Part shown: positions 45,848-55,189 of the stretch, in pieces | How positions within the stretch are numbered: position 1 is the stretch's first letter | How the letters are laid out: every line of letters starts with the position of its first letter | Assembly: GCF_009857475.1 (NCBI RefSeq) | Contig: NZ_WWCJ01000004.1 | Span: 248,001-312,000, forward strand | Source of the DNA: Pseudoduganella guangdongensis | GTDB taxonomy: Bacteria > Pseudomonadota > Gammaproteobacteria > Burkholderiales > Burkholderiaceae_D | DNA: 64,000 nucleotides | Direction: 5' to 3' | Notes under the pieces: generated by a model | Told to the model about the DNA's origin: nothing | Seen by the model: the letters and a program-made list of their open reading frames with translations, nothing else | Database searches by the model: none | Position numbers and translations under genes: made by a program

Positions 45848-47493
45848 TCGATCTGCGCCGCTTTCGCCATGACGATCAGGCCATTGGTCGAGCTGTCGTG
45901 CGATTCAGGATCGACTTTGCCAACCAGTTCGGACTGGATTTTCTTGGCCAGCACCTTGCCCAGTTCCACGCCCCATTGGTCGAAGCTGGCGATATTCCAG
46001 ATCACGCCTTGCACGAAGGTCTTATGCTCGTACAACGCGATCAGGGCGCCCAGGGTGGCCGGCGTCAGCTGGTCCATCAGGATCATATTGGACGGGCGGT
46101 TGCCGGGGAAGGTCTTGTGCGGCACCATTTCTTCGATTTCCGCTGCCGACAGGCCGGCGCCTTTCAGTTCGGCGCGCACTTCCTCTTCGGTCTTGCCCTT
46201 CATGAAGGCTTCCGACTGGGCGAAGCAGTTCGCCAGCAGGGCGTCGTGGTGGCCCGGCAGGTCGTGCGTGGCGCGCAGCGCGGCGATAAAGTCGATCGGG
46301 GTCGGGTCGGTGCCCTGGTGCAGCAGCTGGAAGTAGGCATGCTGCGCATTGGTGCCGCACTCGCCCCAGACCACCGGGCAGGTGGCGGTATCGACCGGCT
46401 GGCCGGTCTTGGTCACGCGCTTGCCGTTACTTTCCATATCGAGCTGCTGCAGGTAGGCCGGGAAGCGGCTCAGGTCCTGGTGATAAGGCGCGATGGAGAG
46501 TGAGCTGGCGCCCAGGAATTCGCGGTTCCAGAAGCCGACCAGTGCCAGCAGCACCGGCATATTCGCTTCCAGCGGCGCTTCACGGAAGTGTTCATCCATG
46601 GCATGCGCGCCTTCCAGCATGGCCTGGAAGTAGCCGAAGCCGACTGCCAGCGCGACCGACAGGCCGATCGCCGACCACACGGAGTAGCGGCCGCCAACCC
46701 AGTCCCAGAACGGGAACATGTTTTCCGGATCGATGCCGAACGAACGCACCGCGTCGGTATTGGTGGACACGGCGACGAAGTGGCGCGGCAGGTCGGCTTC
46801 GCGCGCGCGGCCCAGGAACCAGCTGCGCGCGGTCTGCGCGTTGAGCATGGTTTCGGCCGTGGTGAAGGTCTTGGAGGCGACGATGAACAGGGTGGTCTCG
46901 GGATTGACCTGGCCCAGCACCGCGTCCATATCATGGCCGTCCACATTGGAGACGAAGTGCATTTTCAGGCGCGGGTGGCAGAAGGAGCGCAGGGCCAGCA
47001 CGGCCATCTTCGGGCCCAGGTCGGAGCCGCCAATGCCGATATTCACCACATCGGTGATCGGCTTGCCGGTGTGGCCCAGCCAGCCGCCGTTGCGCACCTT
47101 GTCGGTGAAGACCTTGATACGGTCCAGCACCGCGTGCACGTCGGCGTTCACGTCCTGTCCATCCACCTTCAGTTCCTTGCCGCGCGGCATACGCAGGGCG
47201 GTGTGCAGTACGCTGCGGCGTTCGGTTACATTGATTTTCTCGCCGGCGAACATGGCGTCGCGCTGCTCTGCCACGCCGCGCGTGCGCGCCAGGTGTACCA
47301 GCAGTTGCATGGTTTCCGCGTCGGCGCGGTTCTTGGAATAGTCCAGGAACAGGCCTGCCGCATCGACCGTCATGCGCGGGAAGCGGCCGGCGTCCTTCTG
47401 GAACAGCTGGCGCATTTGCCAGTCGCGGGCGTCGTGGGCGTGGGTGGCAAGGGCTTGGTAGGCGGCGGTGGAGGTTAGGGCGGGCAGGCGCAT
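45844..47493 (-). CDS. pgi: Glucose-6-phosphate isomerase
   Basis: Interconverts glucose-6-phosphate and fructose-6-phosphate; 549 residues. It has signature segments FWDWVGGRYSVWSAIGLS and NIASFDQWGVELGKVLAK, and the late SHDSSTNGLI motif. GGA lies 5-7 bases before the ATG. It is divergent from edd across a 180-base gap holding two HexR-like sites. In an Entner-Doudoroff organism Pgi recycles fructose-6-phosphate back to glucose-6-phosphate. Confidence 0.97.
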   Translation of the reverse strand: MRLPALTSTAAYQALATHAHDARDWQMRQLFQKDAGRFPRMTVDAAGLFLDYSKNRADAETMQLLVHLARTRGVAEQRDAMFAGEKINVTERRSVLHTALRMPRGKELKVDGQDVNADVHAVLDRIKVFTDKVRNGGWLGHTGKPITDVVNIGIGGSDLGPKMAVLALRSFCHPRLKMHFVSNVDGHDMDAVLGQVNPETTLFIVASKTFTTAETMLNAQTARSWFLGRAREADLPRHFVAVSTNTDAVRSFGIDPENMFPFWDWVGGRYSVWSAIGLSVALAVGFGYFQAMLEGAHAMDEHFREAPLEANMPVLLALVGFWNREFLGASSLSIAPYHQDLSRFPAYLQQLDMESNGKRVTKTGQPVDTATCPVVWGECGTNAQHAYFQLLHQGTDPTPIDFIAALRATHDLPGHHDALLANCFAQSEAFMKGKTEEEVRAELKGAGLSAAEIEEMVPHKTFPGNRPSNMILMDQLTPATLGALIALYEHKTFVQGVIWNIASFDQWGVELGKVLAKKIQSELVGKVDPESHDSSTNGLIVMAKAAQIE

Positions 47494-47541
47494 AATGTCC
47501 AGTCAAGTTAAATCGTAATGCTTAACTATACAATAAAATCA

Positions 47542-47560
47542 GGTAAATTCACTACAAAAC
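47542..47560. promoter_or_regulatory. HexR-like operator 3 (pgi side)
   Basis: On the minus strand GTTTTGTAGTGAATTTACC, 49 bases upstream of the pgi start codon. It differs from the zwf sites by one or two bases in the shared core. Confidence 0.7.
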
Positions 47561-47631
47561 TTCTGCTGCATGGACCCGTTGCGGGGTGTTTGGGGGCGAC
47601 TCGGCGCCTTGAAAGCGCTCGCACATGGACA

Positions 47632-47650
47632 TTTTGTAGTAAAATTTCTG
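47632..47650. promoter_or_regulatory. HexR-like operator 4 (edd side)
   Basis: TTTTGTAGTAAAATTTCTG on the plus strand, ending 23 bases before the edd ATG and overlapping a possible -10 (TAAAAT, 47640-47645). Position over the promoter fits repression of edd-eda. Confidence 0.75.
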
Positions 47651-47673
47651 AAATTCATTGAAAAGGAACGATC

Positions 47674-49596
47674 ATGCCGTTGCATCCAGTCCTGGAAAAA
47701 GTCACCGCGCGCGTCACCCAGCGCAGCCGCGTCTCCCGTGGCGCCTACCTGGCGCACCTCGAGGCGGCCCGCGTCAAAGGCCGCACCCAGCGCGGCACGC
47801 TGTCCTGTACCAACCTGGCGCACGGCTTTGCAGCGTTCCCGGCCAACGATAAGCTGATCCTGAAAGAAGTGAAGCAGCCTTCGGTCGCCATCATCTCGGC
47901 CTACAACGACATGCTGTCGGCGCACCAGCCTTTCGAGACTTTCCCGGCCATCATCAAGGAGGCCGTGCGCAAAGTGGGCGCGGTGGCGCAGTACGCGGGC
48001 GGCACGCCAGCCATGTGCGACGGCGTGACCCAGGGCCAGCCGGGCATGGAGCTGTCGCTGTTTTCGCGCGATGCGATTGCCATGTCGACCGCGATCGGCC
48101 TGTCGCACAATATGTTCGATTCCGTGCTGTACCTGGGCGTGTGCGACAAGATCGTACCCGGCCTGCTGATCGGCGCGCTGCACTTCGGCCACCTGCCGGC
48201 GGTGTTCGTGCCGGCCGGGCCAATGACGTCCGGCCTGTCGAATAAGGACAAGGCGGCCATCCGCCAGCGCTACGCGCAAGGCAAGGCCACCCGCGAAGAG
48301 CTGCTGGAAGGCGAATCGCAGTCCTATCACGGCGCCGGCACCTGCACCTTCTACGGCACCGCCAATTCCAACCAGCTGCTGATGGAAGTCATGGGCCTGC
48401 ACCTGCCGGGCGCCGCCTTCATCAACCCGGGCACGCCGCTGCGCGACGCGCTGACTGCGGCTGCTGCGCAGCGCGCGGCGCAGATCACCGAATTGGGTGG
48501 CGAGTACATCCCGGTCGGCCATATCGTCGACGAGAAGTCCATCATCAACGCCCTGGTGGGCCTGCTGACCACCGGCGGCTCCACCAACCACACCCTGCAC
48601 CTGGTGGCGATCGCCAAGGCGGCCGGCATCGTGATCGACTGGGACGATTTCAACGAGCTGTCGGCCGTGGTGCCGCTGCTGTGCCGCATCTACCCGAACG
48701 GGGACGCGGACGTGAACCACTTCCATGCGGCGGGCGGCACCGGCTTTGTGATCCGCGAGCTGCTGGACGCGGGCTTGCTGCACGACGACGTGAACACCAT
48801 CCTGGGCAAGGGCCTGCGTCAGCACTGCGCCGAGCCGTTCCTGAACGACGACGCCAGCGGCGTGGTGTTCAGGGAAGCGCCGCGCAAGAGCGCCGACGAG
48901 AAGGTGCTGCGCGGCGTCGCCGAGCCGTTCTCGAAAGATGGCGGCATGGTGCTGGTGCAGGGCAACCTGGGGCGCGCAATCATGAAGGTCTCCGCCGTCA
49001 AGGAAGAGCACCGCAGCGTGGAAGCGCCGGCCCTGGTCTTCGATTCGCAGGAAGCCTTCATGGCAGCCTACAAGACCGGCAAGCTGGATCGCGACTTTGT
49101 CGCCGTGATCCGCTTCCAGGGCCCGAAAGCCAACGGCATGCCGGAGCTGCACGCGCTGACCCCGGCCCTGGCCAACCTGCAGGACGCCGGCCGCAAAGTG
49201 GCGCTGGTGACCGACGGCCGCATGTCCGGCGCCTCGGGCAAGGTGCCGGCGGCGATCCACGTCTCGCCGGAAATCCTGGCCGGCGGTCCGCTGGGCCTGG
49301 TGCGCGACGGCGACATCATTCGCCTGGACGCTGCCAGCGGCACGCTGGAAGCGCTGGTCTCGTCCGACGTATGGCATAGCCGCTCGATGGCGCAGGCCGA
49401 CCTGTCGCCGAACCAGATCGGCATGGGCCGTGAACTGTTCTCCAGCTTCCGCAGCAGCGTGTGCGCGGCGGAGCAGGGCGCCACCATGTTCCCGCTGCCA
49501 TCGCCGATCCAGACCACCGTGCCGCTGCACGGCGTAGACAATGTGGGCAACACCGTGCCCGGTTCCGACGAAGATTTCCTCGCTAAGAAAGCCTGA
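47674..49596 (+). CDS. edd: Phosphogluconate dehydratase
   Basis: Converts 6-phosphogluconate to 2-keto-3-deoxy-6-phosphogluconate, the first committed step of the Entner-Doudoroff pathway; 640 residues. It belongs to the IlvD/Edd iron-sulfur dehydratase family, with cysteines in [11 protein letters not shown] and [15 protein letters not shown] expected to bind the cluster. AAGGA lies before the ATG. eda follows 2 bases after the stop. Expression is probably HexR-controlled through site 4. Confidence 0.97.
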   Translation: MPLHPVLEKVTARVTQRSRVSRGAYLAHLEAARVKGRTQRGTLSCTNLAHGFAAFPANDKLILKEVKQPSVAIISAYNDMLSAHQPFETFPAIIKEAVRKVGAVAQYAGGTPAMCDGVTQGQPGMELSLFSRDAIAMSTAIGLSHNMFDSVLYLGVCDKIVPGLLIGALHFGHLPAVFVPAGPMTSGLSNKDKAAIRQRYAQGKATREELLEGESQSYHGAGTCTFYGTANSNQLLMEVMGLHLPGAAFINPGTPLRDALTAAAAQRAAQITELGGEYIPVGHIVDEKSIINALVGLLTTGGSTNHTLHLVAIAKAAGIVIDWDDFNELSAVVPLLCRIYPNGDADVNHFHAAGGTGFVIRELLDAGLLHDDVNTILGKGLRQHCAEPFLNDDASGVVFREAPRKSADEKVLRGVAEPFSKDGGMVLVQGNLGRAIMKVSAVKEEHRSVEAPALVFDSQEAFMAAYKTGKLDRDFVAVIRFQGPKANGMPELHALTPALANLQDAGRKVALVTDGRMSGASGKVPAAIHVSPEILAGGPLGLVRDGDIIRLDAASGTLEALVSSDVWHSRSMAQADLSPNQIGMGRELFSSFRSSVCAAEQGATMFPLPSPIQTTVPLHGVDNVGNTVPGSDEDFLAKKA

Positions 49597-49598
49597 AT

Positions 49599-50219
49599 AT
49601 GAACTTGCTCGACATTATGCGTACTTCCGCCGTGATCCCGGTGATCGCGATCGATGATCCTGACCATGCCGTGCCGCTGGCGAAAGCCCTGGTGGCAGGC
49701 GGCATCCGGGTGCTGGAAGTAACCCTGCGCACCAAGCACGGCCTGGGCGCGATCCGCGCCATGAGCGAGGTGGAAGGCGCCATCGTCGGCGTCGGCACCT
49801 TGACCCAGCCCGAGGAATTCGCCGCCGCGCGCGACGCGGGCGCGGTGTTCGGCGTCTCGCCGGGCCTGACCGATGCGCTGATCGGCGCCGCCAAGTCGAG
49901 CGGCCTGCCGCTGCTGCCGGGCGTGATGACGCCGTCGGAAGTGATGAAGGCGCGCGAGCAGGGCTTCAAGCAGCTCAAGCTGTTCCCGGCGGTGCCTGCG
50001 GGCGGCGTCGGCATGCTGAACGCGCTTGCCGGCCCGCTGTCGGACGTGGTGTTCTGCCCCACCGGCGGCATTTCGCAGGACACGGCGCCGGCCTTCCTGT
50101 CGCTGAAAAACGTGGCTTGCGTGGGCGGCTCCTGGCTCACCCCGAAAGACGCCCTGCAGGCCGGCGACTGGGACCGTATCACCGCCATCGCCAAGGCGGC
50201 CAGCGCCCTGCGCACCTGA
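49599..50219 (+). CDS. eda: KDPG aldolase (2-dehydro-3-deoxyphosphogluconate aldolase)
   Basis: Cleaves KDPG to pyruvate and glyceraldehyde-3-phosphate; 206 residues. The class I Schiff-base lysine lies in QLKLFPA, and the general base glutamate in VLEVTLRT. It starts 2 bases after edd. Its stop shares one base with the start of the zincin-like gene (TGATG). Its substrate is the expected HexR effector. Confidence 0.97.
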   Translation: MNLLDIMRTSAVIPVIAIDDPDHAVPLAKALVAGGIRVLEVTLRTKHGLGAIRAMSEVEGAIVGVGTLTQPEEFAAARDAGAVFGVSPGLTDALIGAAKSSGLPLLPGVMTPSEVMKAREQGFKQLKLFPAVPAGGVGMLNALAGPLSDVVFCPTGGISQDTAPAFLSLKNVACVGGSWLTPKDALQAGDWDRITAIAKAASALRT

Positions 50220-50710
50220 TGGCAATCATCGCCCGGCCGCTCACGTCGGGCGAGATCGCGCTGGCCCGGCAAGTGTTCGGCAGCGCGATCGACTACAAGC
50301 GGGTGCGTGTCCACAACACCCGCTTCATTCCCTTCCTGCAGCGTAAAGACGTTTGCATCACGCCCAACGGCGAACTGTATTTCCACGCCTCGCGCTATCG
50401 CGACGACTTTGCCGCCGCCAGCGGGCAGGAGCAGCACTGGTTCATGCACGAAATGGCGCACGTCTGGCAGCACCAGCTGGGCTACCCCGTGCTGTGGCGC
50501 GGCGCCATCCGGCTTGGCTTGTCGTATGACTATGAGCCGTCACCCGCGCTGCGCCTGCGCGACTTCAATATGGAAGCGCAGGCCGAGGTGCTGGCCGACT
50601 ATTTTGCGCTGGCCTACCTGCAGAAAGTGGATGCCGGCGTCCATGCCGACATGTTGCGCGACTTCCTGCGCGATCCCGCCTCGCCGGCCAACCTGCCGCG
50701 CCTGGCCTGA
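50219..50710 (+). CDS. Zincin-like protein of unknown function (HEMAH motif)
   Basis: A 163-residue protein with a central HEMAHVWQHQ motif (about 81-90), which fits the HExxH zinc-protease pattern, and a downstream acidic candidate third ligand in NMEAQAEVLADYFAL. No signal peptide or membrane helix. It resembles small proteins annotated as vgr-related or DUF4157-like, but I cannot name it firmly. It is translationally coupled to eda by a one-base overlap, so it belongs to the edd-eda operon. A role in sugar metabolism would be surprising. Confidence 0.75.
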   Translation: MAIIARPLTSGEIALARQVFGSAIDYKRVRVHNTRFIPFLQRKDVCITPNGELYFHASRYRDDFAAASGQEQHWFMHEMAHVWQHQLGYPVLWRGAIRLGLSYDYEPSPALRLRDFNMEAQAEVLADYFALAYLQKVDAGVHADMLRDFLRDPASPANLPRLA

Positions 50711-50778
50711 AGCTGCGGCTGTCTTTTTGCTAACGTTGTGATATCGTTCTTGCTTTTCAGAACGAATCTTTCCACTCC

Positions 50779-51381
50779 ATGCAAAATCCTTACCAAGCTC
50801 CCGCCGCCGACTTGAACAGCGCTCCCAACGCAGCCGCCGACGAGGGCGTGCAGCCTGCCGGCTTCTGGCGCCGTGTCGGTGCCCATTTGCTTGATACGCT
50901 CTTCATGTTGCCGGTGGTCGGGCTGACTTACTGGGGCAGCTCGCTGTCGCGCAATTTTTACGCATGGTGGCTGGTGCCCGGGGTGCTGATTGGCTTGTTC
51001 TACTCGTGCTACCTGGTGCGGCGCTATGGCGGCACGCCAGGCAAGCTCTTGATGAAACTGCGCGTCGAGATGGCTGACGGTTCGGCGGTCTCCACCAAGG
51101 CGGCCTTGCTGCGCGCGGGCGTGCTGCAGGCGCTCGGCTTGGCCACCTCGCTTGGCCTGGCGCTGTCCGCGCTCGCCATGGACGATGCGACTTACCTGGC
51201 GATGGGCTTTATGCAGCGTTCGGAGGCGCTGAGCTCCAGCGGGCCGGCGTGGCAGTTTGCCTTGTCGATCGCGTTACAGGTCTGGATCTGGGGCAGCCTG
51301 GTGGTGTTACTGGTCAATAAGCGCCGCCGTGCTCCGCATGACTATATCGCCGGCACCGTGCTGGTCAGTGCCGCGCAATAA
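50779..51381 (+). CDS. RDD-family membrane protein
   Basis: A 200-residue protein with a Pro/Ala-rich N-terminus and the RDD pattern in GFWRRVGAHLLDTLFMLPVVG. Three to four hydrophobic helices follow (about 35-55, 68-85, 110-135 and 155-178), with GGTPGKLLMKLRV typical of the family. No Shine-Dalgarno sequence is evident. Some RDD proteins are cation antiporters, most are uncharacterised. Confidence 0.82.
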   Translation: MQNPYQAPAADLNSAPNAAADEGVQPAGFWRRVGAHLLDTLFMLPVVGLTYWGSSLSRNFYAWWLVPGVLIGLFYSCYLVRRYGGTPGKLLMKLRVEMADGSAVSTKAALLRAGVLQALGLATSLGLALSALAMDDATYLAMGFMQRSEALSSSGPAWQFALSIALQVWIWGSLVVLLVNKRRRAPHDYIAGTVLVSAAQ

Positions 51382-51438
51382 AAGACGGCCTGCGCTACCA
51401 TAGGTGCCGAAAGAATAATTAGAGGGGAGTAGCAAAGC

Positions 51439-52689
51439 ATGGGAATCGAAGTCGAAGCAGCGGGTGACCTGCTCACCGCAGGCCTGGTTGCCAAAGAAGT
51501 GGAGGGCGACGCGGGCCAGGCCGCCGCCCATGGCCATGGCGCCGCATGCGCCAATTGCGGCACGCCTGTCGCGGGCAATTACTGCGGGCATTGCGGCCAG
51601 AAAGGTCACCTGCACAAGTCCGTGCTGCACCTGGGCGAAGAATTGATCCACGGCCTGCTGCACTTCGATACCAAGGGCTGGCGCACCTTGCCGCTGCTGG
51701 TGGCGCGCCCGGGCGAGCTGACCCGTCGCTACATCGACGGCCAGCGCACGCGTTTCGTCTCGCCGCTGGCGCTGTTCCTGTTCATGATGTTCTTCATGTT
51801 CTTTATCTTCTCGCTGACCATGGGCACCAGCTCGGGCCCGACCACCGTCACCGACGGCAATGACGGCAAGGCGTCCTTCGAGCAGAAGATGAACGACAAG
51901 ATCGCCGACCAGAAAGCGTTGGTGGCCGAATTCGAGGGGGAACTGAAGGAGGCCGCCCCCGGCACGCCACAGGAAGCGAAATTCAAGCGCAAGCTGGCCG
52001 AGGCGCAGAAGAAGCTTGACGGCCTGCACAGCGCACTTGCTGCGGGCAAGGTCGCCATGACCGGCACCACAAAGTTCACCGAGAGCCTGAAGCCCGACGC
52101 AAAGAAGGGGCCGCAGGACAAGGCGGAAGAAGCAGAGCTGGCGGCCAATGCGGTCAAGGCCGCCGGGACGCCGGGCCTGGTCGAAGAGATCCTGCGCGAT
52201 GCACCGATTGAAATCACTCCAGAATCCGGCAGGGTCGGGGAAAAGGGCACCACGTATTCCGACATCGCCTGGATCAACAAAGGCATCAAGCACGCGGTCG
52301 AGAATCCCGAGCTGGCGAAGTACAAGCTGAAAAACGCAGCGTATAAGTACTCCTTCCTGCTGGTGCCGATTTCGATGCCCTTCCTCTGGCTAATGTTCTT
52401 CTGGCGCCGCGGCATCAGTATGTACGACCACGCGGTGTTCTCGCTGTATTCGCTGTCCTTCATGTCGCTGCTGTTTACTGTCGTGGCGACCCTGAGCTAC
52501 TTTGAATTCGGCGGTTGGGCCGGCAGCCTGTTTGCCTTTGTGCCGCCGGTGCACATGTTCCTGCAACTGCGCGGCACCTATATGCTGTCGCGCTTCGGCG
52601 CCTTCTGGCGCACTTGCATGCTGTTGATCATCACCGTTATCGTGCTGACCATGTACGCGCTGGTGGTACTGGCGCTGTCCGCGACCTAA
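51439..52689 (+). CDS. DUF3667 membrane protein with zinc ribbon and coiled-coil insert
   Basis: A 416-residue protein. It has an N-terminal four-cysteine zinc ribbon (CANCGTPVAGNYCGHCGQ, about 36-53), then LVARPGELTRRYIDGQRTRF typical of DUF3667. A first transmembrane helix (about 109-130) is followed by a long charged, probably coiled-coil loop (about 145-290) and three further helices (about 310-330, 340-362 and 385-412). The loop between helices 1 and 2 is much longer than I would expect for the family. GAGGGGAG precedes the ATG. Function is unknown. Confidence 0.83.
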   Translation: MGIEVEAAGDLLTAGLVAKEVEGDAGQAAAHGHGAACANCGTPVAGNYCGHCGQKGHLHKSVLHLGEELIHGLLHFDTKGWRTLPLLVARPGELTRRYIDGQRTRFVSPLALFLFMMFFMFFIFSLTMGTSSGPTTVTDGNDGKASFEQKMNDKIADQKALVAEFEGELKEAAPGTPQEAKFKRKLAEAQKKLDGLHSALAAGKVAMTGTTKFTESLKPDAKKGPQDKAEEAELAANAVKAAGTPGLVEEILRDAPIEITPESGRVGEKGTTYSDIAWINKGIKHAVENPELAKYKLKNAAYKYSFLLVPISMPFLWLMFFWRRGISMYDHAVFSLYSLSFMSLLFTVVATLSYFEFGGWAGSLFAFVPPVHMFLQLRGTYMLSRFGAFWRTCMLLIITVIVLTMYALVVLALSAT

Positions 52690-52701
52690 GGGGCCCTGGT
52701 A

Positions 52702-54120
52702 GTGTTGGAGTTCTTGAGAAGGCTGTTTGCCAGCGAGGAGACGCCTTCGGGTAGGGCCGCACCTGCAGCTGTGCCAGCTGTTAAGTCGAAGGGCACTGCG
52801 CTATCCGACGAGGCGGCGCGGATGGCGCGCACCTGGACCGATATGCTGGCGTTGGAACAGGCGTTGCGTGACTATTCGGGCTACGTTCGCCAGGAGGCGA
52901 TCTTACGCTGCGCAGAGTTGCGCCTATCGAATTCCTTGGTAATGATCGCGACCCGTTTAAATGACTGGGTGCCACAGGTGCGGCACGCTGCCCGGAAAGC
53001 GATCCTGGAATTGTTGCCCGAGGCAAGCCGGGATGAGCAACTCACAACCTTGCACCTGGTCTGTGAATTACGGAATGCCGGCCGGACAAATCATGACGTG
53101 TGGATTGCGGAGTTCGAAAAGCACCTGCTTTCCGTAGTGGGAGAGCAGGCGCTTTGGGAAGGCTTGGCCAGTGGATCGCGCAAGCAAGCGCGCGCCTGTT
53201 TTGAGCTACTGCGCAAACTGCCAGATATTCCGCTGGCGCGATTGCTAACGCTCTGCGTGGCATCACGCGACGACATCATGCTTGCCTTGCGCGGCGCGGA
53301 GATGGCTTGTCGGCTGGATGCCGAAGATTCGATTGCCGTGCTGAAGTCCGCCATGGACTCGCACTTCGGAGCAGTTCGCCGCGTGGCCCTGCAAAAGCTG
53401 TTGCAAGGCCATGATGGGCTGCTTCTTGCCCCAAACTACTTGCTTGATCAGCACGCGACGGTGAGGAACCTCGCAATTGCCTGCCTGCGCGGAACCGGAT
53501 TTGACCTGTCAGGCTTCTATCGCGGCGTCCTGCTTGATGAAGAGGTTCGCCCGGCAAGCAGGCGGACTGCGCTATTGTCGCTGGCTGTATTGGACAGCAA
53601 GGAGGACCTGCCGCTGGTGAAGGGGTTGGCGCACAGCGAATTCGTCAGCATACGGACTGCGGCTTATGCGGCCTGGCTAAGGCTGGCGGCTGGCGAGAAG
53701 GACGCTTTAGTCCTGCAGGCCTTCGCCGATAGCGCGGTCTCGGTGCGGAAGTTCGCGCGTATGGTCATGGAGCGCCACGGCGCATATATCGCCTTTTCGG
53801 ATATCTACCGCCTGTTTGGCAAGAGTACCGATACGCTCGATCTGATGTTCATCACGCGCGCCCACAAATGGAACTGGCTGGAGGCTATAGCGGCCGTGGC
53901 GCGCGGATTGCCGCCCGATTCGCCGCTGCGTGAGCGGCTCGCTGGAGAGCTGCGTAGCTGGATCTATGACGCGAAGTGGGCCCGTCATCGCCCGATGGGA
54001 AGCCAGGCGCAGGATCTGGCGGGCGCTGCAACGCTTGCGGCGCTTGAGAGCTTGATCGCTGCCGATAGCGATCAAATTACCCTATTGCGGGCGCAGATCG
54101 AGGCCATGGCAAAGACATAA
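52702..54120 (+). CDS. HEAT-repeat-like protein
   Basis: A 472-residue, all-helical protein made of repeated pairs of helices (for example ALRDYSGYVRQEAILRCAEL, VRHAARKAILELL, VRRVALQKLL, VRNLAIACL, IRTAAYAAWLRL and VRKFARMVME), a HEAT/armadillo-type scaffold that usually mediates protein binding. It starts at a GTG 12 bases after the DUF3667 stop. Base and codon use are less GC-biased than in neighbouring genes, which may indicate later acquisition. No catalytic motif is seen. Confidence 0.78.
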   Translation: MLEFLRRLFASEETPSGRAAPAAVPAVKSKGTALSDEAARMARTWTDMLALEQALRDYSGYVRQEAILRCAELRLSNSLVMIATRLNDWVPQVRHAARKAILELLPEASRDEQLTTLHLVCELRNAGRTNHDVWIAEFEKHLLSVVGEQALWEGLASGSRKQARACFELLRKLPDIPLARLLTLCVASRDDIMLALRGAEMACRLDAEDSIAVLKSAMDSHFGAVRRVALQKLLQGHDGLLLAPNYLLDQHATVRNLAIACLRGTGFDLSGFYRGVLLDEEVRPASRRTALLSLAVLDSKEDLPLVKGLAHSEFVSIRTAAYAAWLRLAAGEKDALVLQAFADSAVSVRKFARMVMERHGAYIAFSDIYRLFGKSTDTLDLMFITRAHKWNWLEAIAAVARGLPPDSPLRERLAGELRSWIYDAKWARHRPMGSQAQDLAGAATLAALESLIAADSDQITLLRAQIEAMAKT

Positions 54121-54121
54121 T

Positions 54122-55189
54122 ATGGACATTGACGTACACACGATACGCGCTGGCGCAGCCGGTGCTGAACTGGCAGGTTTCCTGCTGCCTACGCAGCAGG
54201 CGCTGATTCATGAATGCGGATGGTTGAAAATGCTGGCGCCACGCGCAGCTGGCGGCGCGGAGTTGCCTTTGCCGGAGGCGGTGCGGTTGGAGGAGGCGAT
54301 TGCGGAAGCCGATGGCAGCATGGGCTGGGTGGTGACGCTGTGCGCTGGTGCGGGCTGGTTTGCCGGCTTCCTGGCGCCGGACGCGGCGCGCGCGATCATC
54401 GCTACGCCTGATGTTTGCCTGGCGGGTAGTGGGGCGCCAACAGGTTTCGCCGACCGCGAAGGCGATGGTTTCCGTATCACCGGCCGCTGGGATATCGCCA
54501 GCGGGGCGCCGATGGCGACGCATTTCACCTTGAATGCGGTCTTGCGCGAGGGCGGGGTGCCGCTTGCGGGGGCGGATGGGCAGCCGTGCGTGCGGGCGTT
54601 TGTCGTGCCGGCGGCGCAGGTGGTGGTGGTGCCGACCTGGCGCAGTTTCGGCATGCGGGGAACGGCGTCCCATAGCTACCGCATCGACGCTGCCTGGGTG
54701 CCGGCCAGCCATGGATTTGCTATCGATCCGGCTTGCACTACGGCGCCAGGGGCGCTATATCGCTTTCCGTTCATGTTGCTGGCGTGGGTGACGCTGGCGG
54801 CGAATTTGTCGGGCATGGCGCGGCATTTCCTCACGCTGGCAGGCGAGATCGTCGCGGCGCGCCGCCAGCCGCCGGCCAGTGCACAGGATGCATTGGCGCG
54901 GGCTGGCATGGCACTGGAAGGCTCGCGCGAGCGGATGTACGCGCTACTTGACCAGGCGTGGGCGCAGGCGGCGTCTTTACCGGCTGCGGCTGGCGCGGGC
55001 TGCGCGGTGGACGCCGCGCTCGATGCGCGCCTGCGCGAGGCTTGCCAGGCGCTGGTGGCGGCGGCGCGGCGCGCGGTAGCTGACATTTATCCCTACTGCG
55101 GCCTGCGCGCGGCGCAGGAGGACTCTGACATCAACCGTGTCTGGCGCGATTTCCATACCGCCAGCCAGCATGCCCTGTTCGCGCCATGA
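54122..55189 (+). CDS. Acyl-CoA dehydrogenase-like flavoprotein
   Basis: A 355-residue protein with the acyl-CoA dehydrogenase fold in the shortened form seen in flavin-dependent hydroxylases (HpaB/HsaA/DszC-like). GSMGWVVTLCAGAGWFAG, the FRITGRWDIASGAPMATHF barrel segment and the C-terminal DSDINRVWRDFHTASQHALF are typical of that group. The canonical catalytic glutamate of acyl-CoA dehydrogenases is not evident, so a monooxygenase or other oxidoreductase role is as likely. It begins right after the HEAT-repeat stop and overlaps the next gene by four bases. Confidence 0.8.
   Translation: MDIDVHTIRAGAAGAELAGFLLPTQQALIHECGWLKMLAPRAAGGAELPLPEAVRLEEAIAEADGSMGWVVTLCAGAGWFAGFLAPDAARAIIATPDVCLAGSGAPTGFADREGDGFRITGRWDIASGAPMATHFTLNAVLREGGVPLAGADGQPCVRAFVVPAAQVVVVPTWRSFGMRGTASHSYRIDAAWVPASHGFAIDPACTTAPGALYRFPFMLLAWVTLAANLSGMARHFLTLAGEIVAARRQPPASAQDALARAGMALEGSRERMYALLDQAWAQAASLPAAAGAGCAVDAALDARLREACQALVAAARRAVADIYPYCGLRAAQEDSDINRVWRDFHTASQHALFAP

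Noticed and set aside
50707..50750. Possible terminator after the zincin-like gene
   Set aside because: A run of five T is present, but the preceding stem has only about three pairs.
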